Source: Metridium senile (Eukaryota > Cnidaria > Anthozoa > Actiniaria > Metridiidae). Taken from it: a DNA stretch of 64,000 bases. The stretch is taken from assembly GCA_949775045.1 (NCBI GenBank), contig OX459099.1:2326501-2390500 (forward strand), read 5' to 3'. The notes beneath the pieces are model-generated. The model was not told the DNA's origin and made no database searches. It was given only the letters and a program-made list of their open reading frames with translations. Shown piece by piece: positions 42,643 to 52,423 of this stretch. Within the stretch, counting starts at the first letter, position 1, and every line of letters begins with the position of its first letter. Made by a program: the position numbers and the translations under genes.

Positions 42643-43146
42643 CAGTAATAGCCCGCGTATAAGAACCTGAATTTTTCAATTTAGCCTAAATCGGTTCTTA
42701 TATAAATGGTACTAAAATAGGTTCTTATATTTTCATATGAATTTCATTTAAATATATTATATACATATTATAAATATCACCTCATAATATTTGTATTATT
42801 TGTACCATACAGCAATGCTTATAGGCAGTTCAGTGCAGGTACAGTATACAGTTTGTCCTTAAGTACCATGTAATAATTATGTCTATTGTGTTTGCCATTC
42901 AAATAATTCCCCATACAACATGGTACTTATATTAAGCTTGAAAGAAAAAAAATATTATGTCAAGTTGCTTTTAAATAGATGATGATCTTATTATTCAGTT
43001 GTTTCTACCCATACACTTTTACAGCAACCACACTGATAAGAACCTAACTTAAAATTTTAGCCTTAATAGGTTCTTAGGTGGAGGGGGCTTAAAATGAAAT
43101 TTTAAGCCTAACTGTTTCCCAGGTTCTTATACGCGGGCTATTACTG
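42643..43146. mobile_element. Mariner/pogo-type non-autonomous element (CAGTAATAGCCCGCG ends)
   Basis: Ends CAGTAATAGCCCGCGTATAA and the exact complement, flanked by TA (42641-42642, 43147-43148). Inner AAGAACCT / AGGTTCTTA words link it to 21198-21763. It is absent from the right copy of the duplication, so it inserted afterwards or was lost there. No transposase. Confidence 0.8.
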
Positions 43147-44433
43147 TATCTTACCTTCAAACGTAATAATAAAATACCTTACAGACGATAAGGTAAAATC
43201 GATCGAAAACCATTAAAACTCACACAGAAAGTGTTAAGAGTTTTAATTTTTATTTTAAGTTTCAAAATAATAAAACCAAGTTTCATAAAGTGTCTTATTC
43301 TCTTGTACGTCAACACAGATATTGAGATTGGGTTGTTTGTGATTAAACATTTTGCAATCAGGGATCCATCGAAGCCTCTACTTCTGTAGTCCAAATATCT
43401 CCATTTCAGCAACATTGAATTTTTCACCACCTGTTAAAAAGGTTGTCCCTGACTGACCTACGGGTAACTTGTAAGTATGGCCAATATTAGAAGAGCAATC
43501 ATTGCGGTAGTGTGGATTGCTACTGATGTGCAGATCATTATTTATACCTCCAAAGGTTGGCCCATGGTCATTATGACAAAATATCGCCTTACCATGTTCA
43601 TTGAATGCTTTCATCTGCACTATAGGAATTATCCCTGCAGGATTGACCAGGCTGAACAGAAATGCTGCATAGTCAGTCTTATACTGACCACTACCTTTAA
43701 ACAAAAGTAAAGTAAATTTAATGCGACTTTCAAAATATAGAAACTATGTCATCCATGGCAATTGGCAGATTATTATACTGTGTACATACATGAAAGTGTA
43801 AAATGTATTTAGCTATGAGAAATACTGCAGAGGCACTAGTAAAATATCAAAAATATTGACAAAATGTGTTATTTACTTTGTTATAATCTCTATATAATAA
43901 ACGCTTTTGATAAACGCTTATAATCCTGTAGCCCTCACAAGCTTGGTTCACTTGTTTTTGTTTAACTTATTTTTATATATATTTAAAATAATTAATCATG
44001 TTTTCAGTATATACTAATTATTTGGTTGTCGTGAATTTTTTATCATTTAATTTGGTTCCAGATTCCTTATTTTCCCTGGGTTCATTTGCGGGCCTGGATC
44101 GATCATTTGCAGGCCTGTACACACCTATTTTACCTCACAAATAATCCTCCAATCACATCTCCATATTTTAGTCACCTGACGATGATGATGATCCATTATT
44201 TTGCAATATTGGACTGCAACCTATTGGACTGCAGTCTTTGAATTGTTGACTCGAGATATTTTGAAAACAATTATTTGTTCGATAAGTTTAGCTTTAGATA
44301 TTATATTAATTAAAATAAATACAAACGCTAAGTTGGTTGCACAACGTTTCGACATCGTAAGATGTCATTTTCATTAAATTATTTGTTCGGTTTAATAAAA
44401 TACCTATACCATTCATCCTCACCCATTAGGCCC

Positions 44434-45442
44434 GGCATAACCAATTGATAAAAATTGATAATAATTCAATTTAGTAATTGAAAATCAATTATTATCAGCA
44501 ATTGATAAGAATTGATACTCACTCGAATTTTGCCAGTTATCAATTATTATCAATTGAGTGTCGTTGTGTTATCAATTGTTTTCAATTGGAATCATTGTTG
44601 GTGGTGGTTCTCTCGGGTTTTACAAAGCGTTGAGGTCAAATAAGTTATATATTGGCTTCTTTTCAAAAACGACTCAAGAGAACAAGAAATATGGCTGAAG
44701 ACCGGGCTGTTAAACAACTAACAATACTAGAAGCTGTGGTAAAAGGCTGCAACGATTGTTGTTTTGATGTCCGTGTTGGAGATAGGTTTACTGTTAAGAA
44801 AAAAGGGGGGGGGAAAGGTCCTGCACTTAGATTAATCGACGAAGACTGCGGCCAACTTGGTGAAAATTCGCCATATAATTGTAATTGAAAGTCAATTCAG
44901 TACATAAATAAGTTCAAAAACAGGATATTCCTATACCCCGTTCACACTATAGCTTAAACATGTTATAAATTGTCAAGTATGATTCCGTCAAGTGTAAATA
45001 ATCCCAAATTTTCTCTGAAGACAAATTCGGGTCTCAGCTGGTTCTATACCGAATGACAAAAACATTTACAAAAATGTTCTAAAGTACTTTAACTAAACAT
45101 GTTTAGAAAATTATTTCCAATCATTGTTCTCTATTTGATGAAATAATACATATAAGCTTTCCTTCATCTTTTTTTTTGTTCTTTACCACTGGCATGGTTA
45201 TGTCTAGGCTCAGATTTCAGCCGTTAACTAGGGAGCTGTTATTAATTTAGTCTTTTTTATCAATTTTTTTCAATTGATTATCATTTTTTATCAATCATTT
45301 ATCAATTTTTATCAATTGCACTCACTCGAATTTTAGCTATCAATTATTATCAATTTTTGATATCAATTGATAATCAGTTATTAAATTGATATCAATTTTT
45401 ATCAATTGATGGCAATTATCATTTTTATCAATTGGTTACGCC
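44434..45442. mobile_element. AATTGATA-rich inverted-repeat element in the BTB-TLDc intron
   Basis: The ends GGCATAACCAATTGATAAAA and a near-complement (ATCAATTGGTTACGCC) are followed on both sides by dense AATTGATAATAATTG-type repeats (about 44440-44590 and 45255-45435). The middle contains an ATG-started frame of 78 codons (44652-44888) reading toward the plus strand that I do not recognise. Target duplication not evident. Confidence 0.6.
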
Positions 45443-45916
45443 TCTATTTCAATATTAGGCTCGATATTGAATTCTCGACTTAAATATGAATATTCTGCCA
45501 TATGGGCTAAGATAAATCAAATAAGTGGATAATATACTACTAGATCTAATTATTAATTAAAAACTATTAATGATATATTAAATCTAGTTGAAGAATATTC
45601 ATGTAGGAGCTGTGGAAAATTTTTATTACTTTAAATTTAATATATTTTATATAACTAACCTTCCCATGATTGCTCAGTGTATCCACCAAATATGTACCCC
45701 TCCGTACTCTTGATTACAACCATTGTTGGTCCTTCGAAGGAGTCACACTTGCTATGAAAGTTTGAAGAGGGCCATTTATCCCTCGAGCCTCGGTACAGAA
45801 GAGAACTCTTGGTGAATTTCCGGTCTTCTACGTGTAAAGCTGTGAGCCAAAAACGTTGCGCTGATATCAGAATCTTTGAGTCACTGTACAGTTTAGGTAC
45901 AACAGAAGGTGGGTTA

Positions 45917-46086
45917 CAGCGCAACGCGTAAAAGTATGGTCACTGATAATGTATTCGCATACTTCTGTCTCGCCATCGATCCAATCAGCGTTGTAGGATT
46001 GTGTTATCTTGTCGCTGATTGGATCGATTGCGAGACAGAAGTATGCGAATACATTATCAGTGGCCATACTTTTACGCGTTGCGCTG
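45917..46086. mobile_element. 170-bp TA-target MITE inside the BTB-TLDc coding exon
   Basis: CAGCGCAACGCGTAAAAGTA and its complement end a palindrome with about 75-bp arms (TGTATTCGCATACTTCTGTC and complement; GATCCAATCAGCG and complement), flanked by TA on both sides. Excision leaves CCT-ATT-ATT-AAC-CCA-CCT (PIINPP), restoring the frame. Confidence 0.92.
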
Positions 46087-47734
46087 TAATAATAGGCTGG
46101 GGATCCGGTTCACAAGTTAGTTCGTCTACAACTCCTTGGATTTGGTAGAACTTCGCCTCTTCAAGAACATCTTTCTGTAAGACTTCGTCGTCTGGGAGGT
46201 TTAGTTTGCCAGTTCTCAAGTAATTCAAGATGTAACGAAAGCAAGAACCATCTCGATCAATGAAGTAGCTGCCGTCTTCTGCTGGTTTGGTGTCGAAGCG
46301 ATCAGAGAACATGGCATGAAGCATCGATCCAGCATCTTTGGTCAGTGTTTGTAGACTCGTAGTGAACATTTGACCGCCAACATTGAGTACGATGGTGGAC
46401 GAGAAATGAAGGTGCTCTAAATTCTTCGCGACTGAATCAGACGCTTCCTTATCTTGGCTTTTTGAATTCTCATTAAATTCCTCCGCTTGGTCGTCGACTT
46501 TTTCGAATGCCTCATTGTCGGGAATTTCTTTTTCGCTAAAAGACTTAGACATGCTTTACACAAAGCGATTGATTTTGATATAGAAGAGATAAGTTCGTCT
46601 AATGGAGTTTGTTTTGGGCCGACAAGCAGCTAGCCCTCTAGAGGGTCCACAATAGGTTTGGCGGGATGCGGGATAAGCCTTTTTTTAAGGGCGGGACACA
46701 GGCAGCCCAACTAATCCTATCTGAGGATTTTTTTGTAATGACAATAAAGTTATTTTTAACCGCGCGCCGAGCGCCGAGCGCCATCTTGGAATAAATGTCT
46801 TTTGTTAGGATCATTGAGCGCGCGGTTGGGGTTCCTGTGGTGTATTTGTTTGAATGCGCGTGGATGGGATTCCTGTGGCTTTTTGCAAGCAATTTTTCGG
46901 TCGTGCGGAATCGCACGTACGACAAAAAAATCGAAGAAAGTAGTATCTTGATAGACTTGATACAAGGTCTGAAACTTGATGGCGTGGATGGATAGATGTG
47001 CTTTCCTGTGCTTTCCAGCTTGCTAGGGCACGGAAATCTCACGGAAATCCAACGACGAGCGCCGAAAGTTCGCCGTGAAGCAATCGACTGACTTGCCGAA
47101 AAAAAAATGTTGTTAAAACTTTTCTTTCAAAACAAAAAATGTTATTTTTCTCATAGGGATTTACACTGAGTACACTTTTAAAACCAACAAGAACAAACAG
47201 ATCAGTATGTGAAATTTATTTTCATGTTTATTTGAAATATAACTTTAGTTTATTTGACAATGTGAAGAGATTTTCATTCAAAGTGTATTTATGGGAGGTT
47301 TTTTTGTGACGTATTTTGGTGGCGTGTACACAAGCTGGCCGAAGCTGGCCGTCAAAGTTTTTATGAAACTATCGGCAAAGTGTAAAAAGTGCAGAATTAT
47401 TTAGTCTTTTTCGTAGTAAGTAAAAATTTGAACATCAAGATAGCAAGTTTTAGGTATTTTACTTTATTTTCCAGATAAATTTATTGATATCTCAATTTTA
47501 AAACTGAGTTTTTACCACAGGCACCCCAGGATCCAGAAACAGGCGATTTTTAATCGATTAGAACGCGCGCGTATATATCGAATGAAAACTGAATTTGGGC
47601 TTCCTGTGGTGGGTCGGCAGTTTTTTTTAAGGACCATTGGGAGAAATTTTTTTTAAGGACCATTGGGGGAAAACGAAAAGTCGAAAAAAGTGAAATAAAA
47701 TCGTTAAGTCTTGAAAAATGACTATCAAATTAAT

Positions 47735-47863
47735 GTAGATGAGGCATGATCGTCCGGGGTGGTGTAGTCTTGAGAAAGACTGATGGTGTTGATGTCTGAC
47801 GTTTCGACAACCTGAGCGGAAGTCATCTTCAGAGTAAAGAAAATGAAAAGACAGCGGTGTTAT
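47735..47863. mobile_element. 129-bp SINE-like insertion with 12-bp target duplication
   Basis: Flanked by TATCAAATTAAT at 47723-47734 and 47864-47875. The opposite arm of the surrounding palindrome (near 48955-48985) carries one uninterrupted copy of the site. The insert includes GACGTTTCGACAACCTGAGC and GGAAGTCATCTTCAGAG and has no inverted ends, so target-primed retrotransposition is likely. A similar AACGTTTCGACATCGTAAG motif occurs at about 44345. Confidence 0.75.
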
Positions 47864-47935
47864 TATCAAATTAATTAACAATATAAGTTAATGAACATTT
47901 TGAGCCGGTTTCCAGCCTTCTAGGTGCCTTAAATC

Positions 47936-48039
47936 TAGCCTGCGTTACAGACCCTTGTAAGCGCTCGAAACGTCTCCCGCCAACAAGCTTGTTGGTGGGA
48001 GACGTTTCGAGCGCTTACAAGGGTCTGTAACGCAGGCTA
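47936..48039. mobile_element. 104-bp palindromic MITE, 9-bp target duplication CCTTAAATC
   Basis: Ends TAGCCTGCGTTACAGACCC and complement; arms GCGCTCGAAACGTCTCCC as in 41004-41104. CCTTAAATC at 47927-47935 and 48040-48048. The opposite arm near 48900 reads GATTTAAGGCACC uninterrupted (empty site). Confidence 0.9.
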
Positions 48040-50789
48040 CCTTAAATCGCGCGTTTTTCGCTTTTCTTTTTTCAACGAGTTGAAAAAAGGTCGCATCCAG
48101 TTCAAGACGAAGTCAAGGCTGGAGACTTCACAAACCACCACTTTCACTCGGACCACAAAAACTTACACTTATACTACACTTATCAACAAAAAATTAACAC
48201 CACTGCATTCAGCGAGAACCACTCTACAAATTACTACAAATAGCCCCCCAATTTGTCCGATATCCGAAAAGATAACGCACGTTTTTTATTGACATTTTTC
48301 AATTTTTTCTTTCGTTTGATGCGTGGTCAGGGTTGCCGGTGAGTGATACGCCACCGACACGTTAAACTTCGCTCTGATTGGTCAGTTTTGGTCAGGTGAC
48401 GGTACCAAAGTCTACTGACCCTCTCGTGGGTAAACGGCGAACTTTTGTCAACAACGAACGACTTACCGGGGGTAGGGAAATCAAAAAAAGTTTACTGTCC
48501 CCGTAATAGACAGTCAAAATGGCGCCCGCCAAATCCATGCACTTGACACTTGACACATTTTTTAGCATAATTTGATAACCAAAATCAACCAAGATAAACC
48601 TGGATAATCTTCATGTCAAATAGTTTGGGTAGGTTTAGGAGAATACGTGTAAAAGATTGTTTTTTTCTTCATCGGCTTTTTTCATTTCTTGCTTGTAGTC
48701 GCTCGTAGTAAAAAACACAAGTGCGAAAAAGAAACTACTTTTTTCAAGAAGAGCGTTAAGATTTTTTCCGTTGAGTTTATGTATACTTTACCAAGCGAAA
48801 ATATATTTTTCTACAGACGACTAGTTGTACAATATAAAAGGGGAAAGTGTTTGCATTTTGAATGCGTAATTTAGTAAGAAATTAAGAAGAAAAACGCGCG
48901 ATTTAAGGCACCTAGAAGGCTGGAAACCGGCTCAAAATGTTCATTAACTTATATTGTTAATTAATTTGATAGTCATTTTTCAAGACTTAACGATTTTATT
49001 TCACTTTTTTCGACTTTTCGTTTTCCCCCAATGGTCCTTAAAAAAAAAATTCAGTTTTCGCTCGCTAATTTCGCTCATTCGATATATACGCGCGCGTTCT
49101 AATCGATTAAAAATCGCCTGTTTCTGGATCCTGGGGTGCCTGTGGTTTGACGGCCAGACTCGAGCCGAGGCCAGTGTGTGACGTCAAAAAAAGATTCCAT
49201 AAAACCTCCCATAGAATCCGTAAATGTTGTGTTTTAGCTAAAGTTTTTCGGCAATAACCCTTCACACTTTCAAAACATATTTTCTATTCTTAGTGTTGGA
49301 ACCGCTATAACTAAGTAAGTGTTCACAAAATAAAGTTGAGTTGTTTTCAAGCGTGGAAAACTTCGCAAAGCGGCCATCACAAATTCACTGTTTAGCTCGG
49401 CTGTAAGTTAATTGGTTTGTACAAGACAATATCAGTCGTTTTGACATAAAAACTTCAACTCCAATCATTACCTGCACATACCAGAACTACTAGAAAAACT
49501 TTCTCCAGGTTTTCGTAATAGTGAAGAGCATCTGTGACTACAAAAGCATGTAAAAGTGCTCACTTGAATCAGCTGTTTTGAGTGTTAAGCTAAACTCATT
49601 TTAGCTAACTAGCAGCAAATGCAGTGCAAATCACGATCTTTTCGACTCTCCCTTCGCAAGCCCATGATTTCCACAATAAAATACATTCTCCTCTATTCTA
49701 ATTTTCAATTTAAAGTCATTTTAACAATCCATAAGCTAAATGCAAGAAAGTAATCGCCAACTTTTTCGGTGAATGTGGTATTTCACAACACCGCGGCTCA
49801 CCGGGCTCACCGCGGCTCGATCGATATTTTCACGATTGCTCCACGATTGTAAAATCCGACTGTTTACCGAAAACTCTGCCCTAGCAACCTGGAAAGAACC
49901 TCGACTCCATGCTGCCTTTTTTTTCGGAGTTGATCATACTTTTACCGTAGTTGAAGATCAACGTTTATATATTCGAAGAAAAATTAAAATTTTCTCCCAT
50001 GGCTGATTTACTACGCGCGAAACTAAATTTGTCACGTGACCGAGTTTCATACCTTGTCAAAATACCTCCCTCTTCAACACCGCGCGACTTTGACGAAAAA
50101 TTGCTTGCAAAAAGCCACAGGAATCCCATCCGCGCGCATTCAAACAAATACACCACAGGAACCCCAACCGCGCGCTCAATGAACAAAAGATATTTATTCC
50201 AATATGGCGCTCGGCGCGCGGTTAAAAATAACTTTATTGTCATTACAAAAAAATCCTCAAATAGAATAGTTAGGCTGTCTGTGGGCGGGATACGGGATTT
50301 TAACAAAAATCAGAGCGGGATGCGGGATTCTGTATTTCGAGCGGGATCGGGATTTCACCTTTTTTAGGTGTCGGGATTCGGGAAATTAATAGCATTGGCA
50401 GCCGGATTTTGGATTACTGAGTTCGTTTTGAATCCAGAACATGTCTAACGTATCTAGAAAAACGCGTTTGACTTTTATTTGCCCATTGTATTGATTTCTA
50501 TCTAATATAAACATCGTTATGAGTAAGGAATAGTAAGTCCTAGCAAGGATTTATCGGGATCGGGATTGTGCCATAAAAAATGCCGGGATGGCGGGATTTC
50601 ACGCAAAAATGAGCGGGATTGCGGGATACGAGAACCCTATTGTCGACCCTCCTTCTAGTCTTCCCCGAAATATTAATTTAGTCTCGTCACGCAACGTTCC
50701 CTCATCGTTGCGTGACGAGGCTAAACACAAGAACAAAGAAATCAGAGCACATCACACAAGAACCAGAACCAGAACAAGAACCAAGAAAT

Positions 50790-51367
50790 CAGAGCACATC
50801 ACACCTATTCTACAAAAACTTCACTGGTTACCCGTCAAAGAACGGATCGTCTTCAAAATCATGTTACTAACTTATAAATCACTACGAGGACAAGCACCAG
50901 TTTATATTTCTCAGAGCTACTTACAAAATACAACCCTACACGTAAACTCAGATCATCTACTGCCAATCTTCTAACTGTTCCTACGTCTAGACTTAAAAAC
51001 TATGGAGACCGCGCCTTTTCAGTATGCGCACCAAAACTCTGGAACAGCACTCCTGAATATATTAGAAAAAGCGAAACACTTGAACAATTTAAGTCAAATT
51101 TAAAAACATTTCTATTCAAGACAGTTTTTAAGGATCATTAATATATATATATATATTTTTTATCATATTTTATACATATTATATATTTATTTATTAACTA
51201 TTTTATTCTACCTTGTAATCATATATGTATATATTTCTAAATAATAATTAATTCATATATTTATCTATTTTTTTAACATATTTAAATTATTTTTAAACGT
51301 ATTTGTAAGAGTTTCGAGACTTTGTATGAAACTCTTAATAAAGTTATTTTTATTATTATTATTATTA
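50790..51367 (+). pseudogene. LINE 3' fragment (CR1/L2/Nimb-type reverse transcriptase tail)
   Basis: The first frame reads HITPILQKLHWLPVKERIVF, KIMLLTYKSLRGQAPVYIS and then, after a one-base frameshift near 50955, RSSTANLLTVPTSRLKNYGD, RAFSVCAPKLWNSTPEYIRK and FKSNLKTFLF with a stop at about 51141. This is the standard C-terminal region of LINE ORF2, with 5' truncation. AT-rich 3' sequence follows and ends in a TTATTA-type tail (about 51350-51367). A block CAAGAAATCAGAGCACATCACAC-like (20 bp shown as AGAAATCAGAGCACATCACA) is duplicated at the left edge. Confidence 0.85.
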
Positions 51368-51395
51368 AACACGCTACGGGAGACTACTAGCCCTC

Positions 51396-51488
51396 TAGCC
51401 TCCTATGCAGCCGCTCCTTTGTATCGTCACGCAATAGAGGAGACTCGTATTGCGTGACGATACAAAGGAGCGGCTGCATAGGAGGCTA
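51396..51488. mobile_element. 93-bp palindromic MITE, 9-bp target duplication CTAGCCCTC
   Basis: TAGCCTCCTATGCAGCCGC and its complement, arms extending to GTCACGCAAT; flanked by CTAGCCCTC at 51387-51395 and 51489-51497. Confidence 0.88.
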
Positions 51489-52423
51489 CTAGCCCTCCCG
51501 ATCGAGAAAAACAAAGATTTTTAAAGAAGAGGGGTAGGTGGAGGATTCATAATTGGCTCTGGGAACGAGAATTCCTGGACGCATTATCTTTGGTTTCGGA
51601 ATTTAGGCTTCTTGTGGTCTTATGTTCCTTATAAGGTACCATTCATTGTTTATGGCGAGGGTTGTGGGGGTGTCAGAAAATATAAAAACAAATGTGCCGG
51701 GTCGCCTTTTTTAGTTTCACTTTTTCAACATCAAATCAATGTGCTTTTATACATCGTTTAAGCAGAGTTGATATTGCGGAATGGAATATAATAAAGAAAT
51801 GCTTCAAGTAGGAGAAGTAGAGAAGCTGAGAAGAGACCGACACAAATCTTCTCTGACCCGCTTGCCTGAAAATGAAAATTGGTACACAGATGATAGAAAA
51901 TGCATAAAAGTAAAGTTGACAGAGTGGGCCTCTGAGAATGAAACAGGAAAAGAGATTGACGATGGAGGAGAGAAAGAACAGATGAAGAAGAAGTAATAGA
52001 AGAAACAGAAGAAGAGATGGAAAAGTAGAAGAAGATTGGGAAAGAGAAATTTTATGATGATAAATAGGACAGCTGAAGAAAAAGCGGTTGCAGAATTTTA
52101 TTGTGACAGACACTTGTATTCAAACTATTAATCTTATAACTGATTGGGGCTCTTGTTAATAAGTTGTTTGTTAGGTAATATTAAAGTTGTTTTTAAACAT
52201 GTTTAGAAATATCACTGTTGTAGATTTAGGACTGTTAAAAATATCAATAAAAGGAAAAAAGAATTAAAAATGTATTTACAGTTATTATGATATTAATACA
52301 TATAATATTTAAGACTTTTCTCTTCTAAAGGGGGGGGGGGGGGGGAGATCTACATTTTAATTACATCAATAGAGGTTATTACATTTTTACATCAATAGAG
52401 GTCATTACATTTTGCAGACAATT

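Larger units (their letters stand above)
36910..43620. repeat. Segmental duplication, left copy
   Basis: Homologous to 52424-58590. Similarity begins inside the first CASD1 exon (AAAGAAAGTTCGAGTCTGCA in both) and runs to the end of the TLDc exon. Copy-specific differences: the left copy has the MITE at 41004-41104 and the TA-target element 42643-43146; the right copy has an extra element at about 56100-56330 and a G-run tract near 58158. Shared older repeats include 37027-37082/52544-52599 (TAGCCTGCGTATTCC-ended), the SINE-like copies and the ATTC microsatellite (38481-38640/53838-53960). Confidence 0.9.
43378..46552 (-). pseudogene. BTB(T1)-TLDc domain protein, coding exon disrupted by a MITE
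   Basis: Two exons (minus strand): 45660-46552 and 43378-43694. The start MSKSFSEKEIPDNEAFEKVD leads to a KCTD-type T1/BTB domain (IVLNVGGQMFTTSLQTL, FIDRDGSCFRYILNYLRTG, EAKFYQIQGVVDEL), then a TLDc domain (RFWLTALHVEDRKF, SLLYRGSRDKWPSSNFHSKC, VVIKSTEGYIFGGYT, then exon 2 from GQYKTDYAAFLFSL to VAEMEIFGLQK). Exon 1 contains a 170-bp MITE at 45917-46086. With it the frame ends soon after the BTB domain (182 aa); without it and one TA the gene is 1038 nt, 345 aa, in perfect phase. The BTB domain would mediate oligomerisation and cullin-3 adaptor roles; TLDc is linked to oxidative stress and V-ATPase regulation. Substrate unknown. Tail-to-tail with CASD1. Confidence 0.85.
47515..49145. mobile_element. 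Foldback element with CCACAGGCACCCC ends
   Basis: The left end CCACAGGCACCCCAGGATCC is matched by GGATCCTGGGGTGCCTGTGG at the right; AACAGGCGATTTTTAATCG and CGCGCGTATATATCGAA are also paired. A second paired block (AAAAGTCGAAAAAAGTGAAA through GGCACCTAGAAGGC) makes arms of several hundred bp. The left arm has two later insertions (47735-47863 and 47936-48039) that are absent from the right arm. The short frame at 48080-48292 has no known domain. Confidence 0.75.
46641..50651. mobile_element. Large inverted-repeat element, about 4 kb
   Basis: The left end GAGGGTCCACAATAGG and right end CCCTATTGTCGACCCTC are inverted. Next inside, both sides have GCGGGATGCGGGAT-like repeats, and then about 180 bp of strong inverted similarity: AACCGCGCGCCGAGCGCC near 46758 against GGCGCTCGGCGCGCGG near 50204, and CACAGGAATCCC / GGGATTCCTGTGG. 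Within lies another palindromic element (47515-49145). I found no transposase frame. A clear target duplication is not visible. Confidence 0.65.
46553..52423. other. Repeat region between BTB-TLDc and CASD1 copy 2
   Basis: Dominated by the 4 kb element 46641-50651, the LINE relic and small MITEs. A further short inverted repeat (50679-50723, ends TAGTCTCGTCACGCAACG and complement) has no visible target duplication. From about 51500 to 52420 there is a 71-codon open frame (51781-51996) rich in Glu/Lys without a recognisable domain, a G-run at 52330-52348, and a duplicated ATTACATTTT...ATCAATAGAGGT block (52363-52410). Confidence 0.55.

Noticed and set aside
47735..47863. Hammerhead ribozyme (CTGATG and GTTTCGAC seen near 47780-47815)
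   Set aside because: The core CUGAUGA is not present (CTGATGG) and stems could not be drawn with the GAAA in the right place.
50679..50723. Sixth 9-bp-TSD palindromic MITE
   Set aside because: The ends resemble the family, but the flanking nine bases do not match (ATATTAATT against AACACAAGA).
51781..51996. 71-codon Glu/Lys-rich gene
   Set aside because: No domain, no splice context and no paralogue in the window; kept only as a note in the regional entry.
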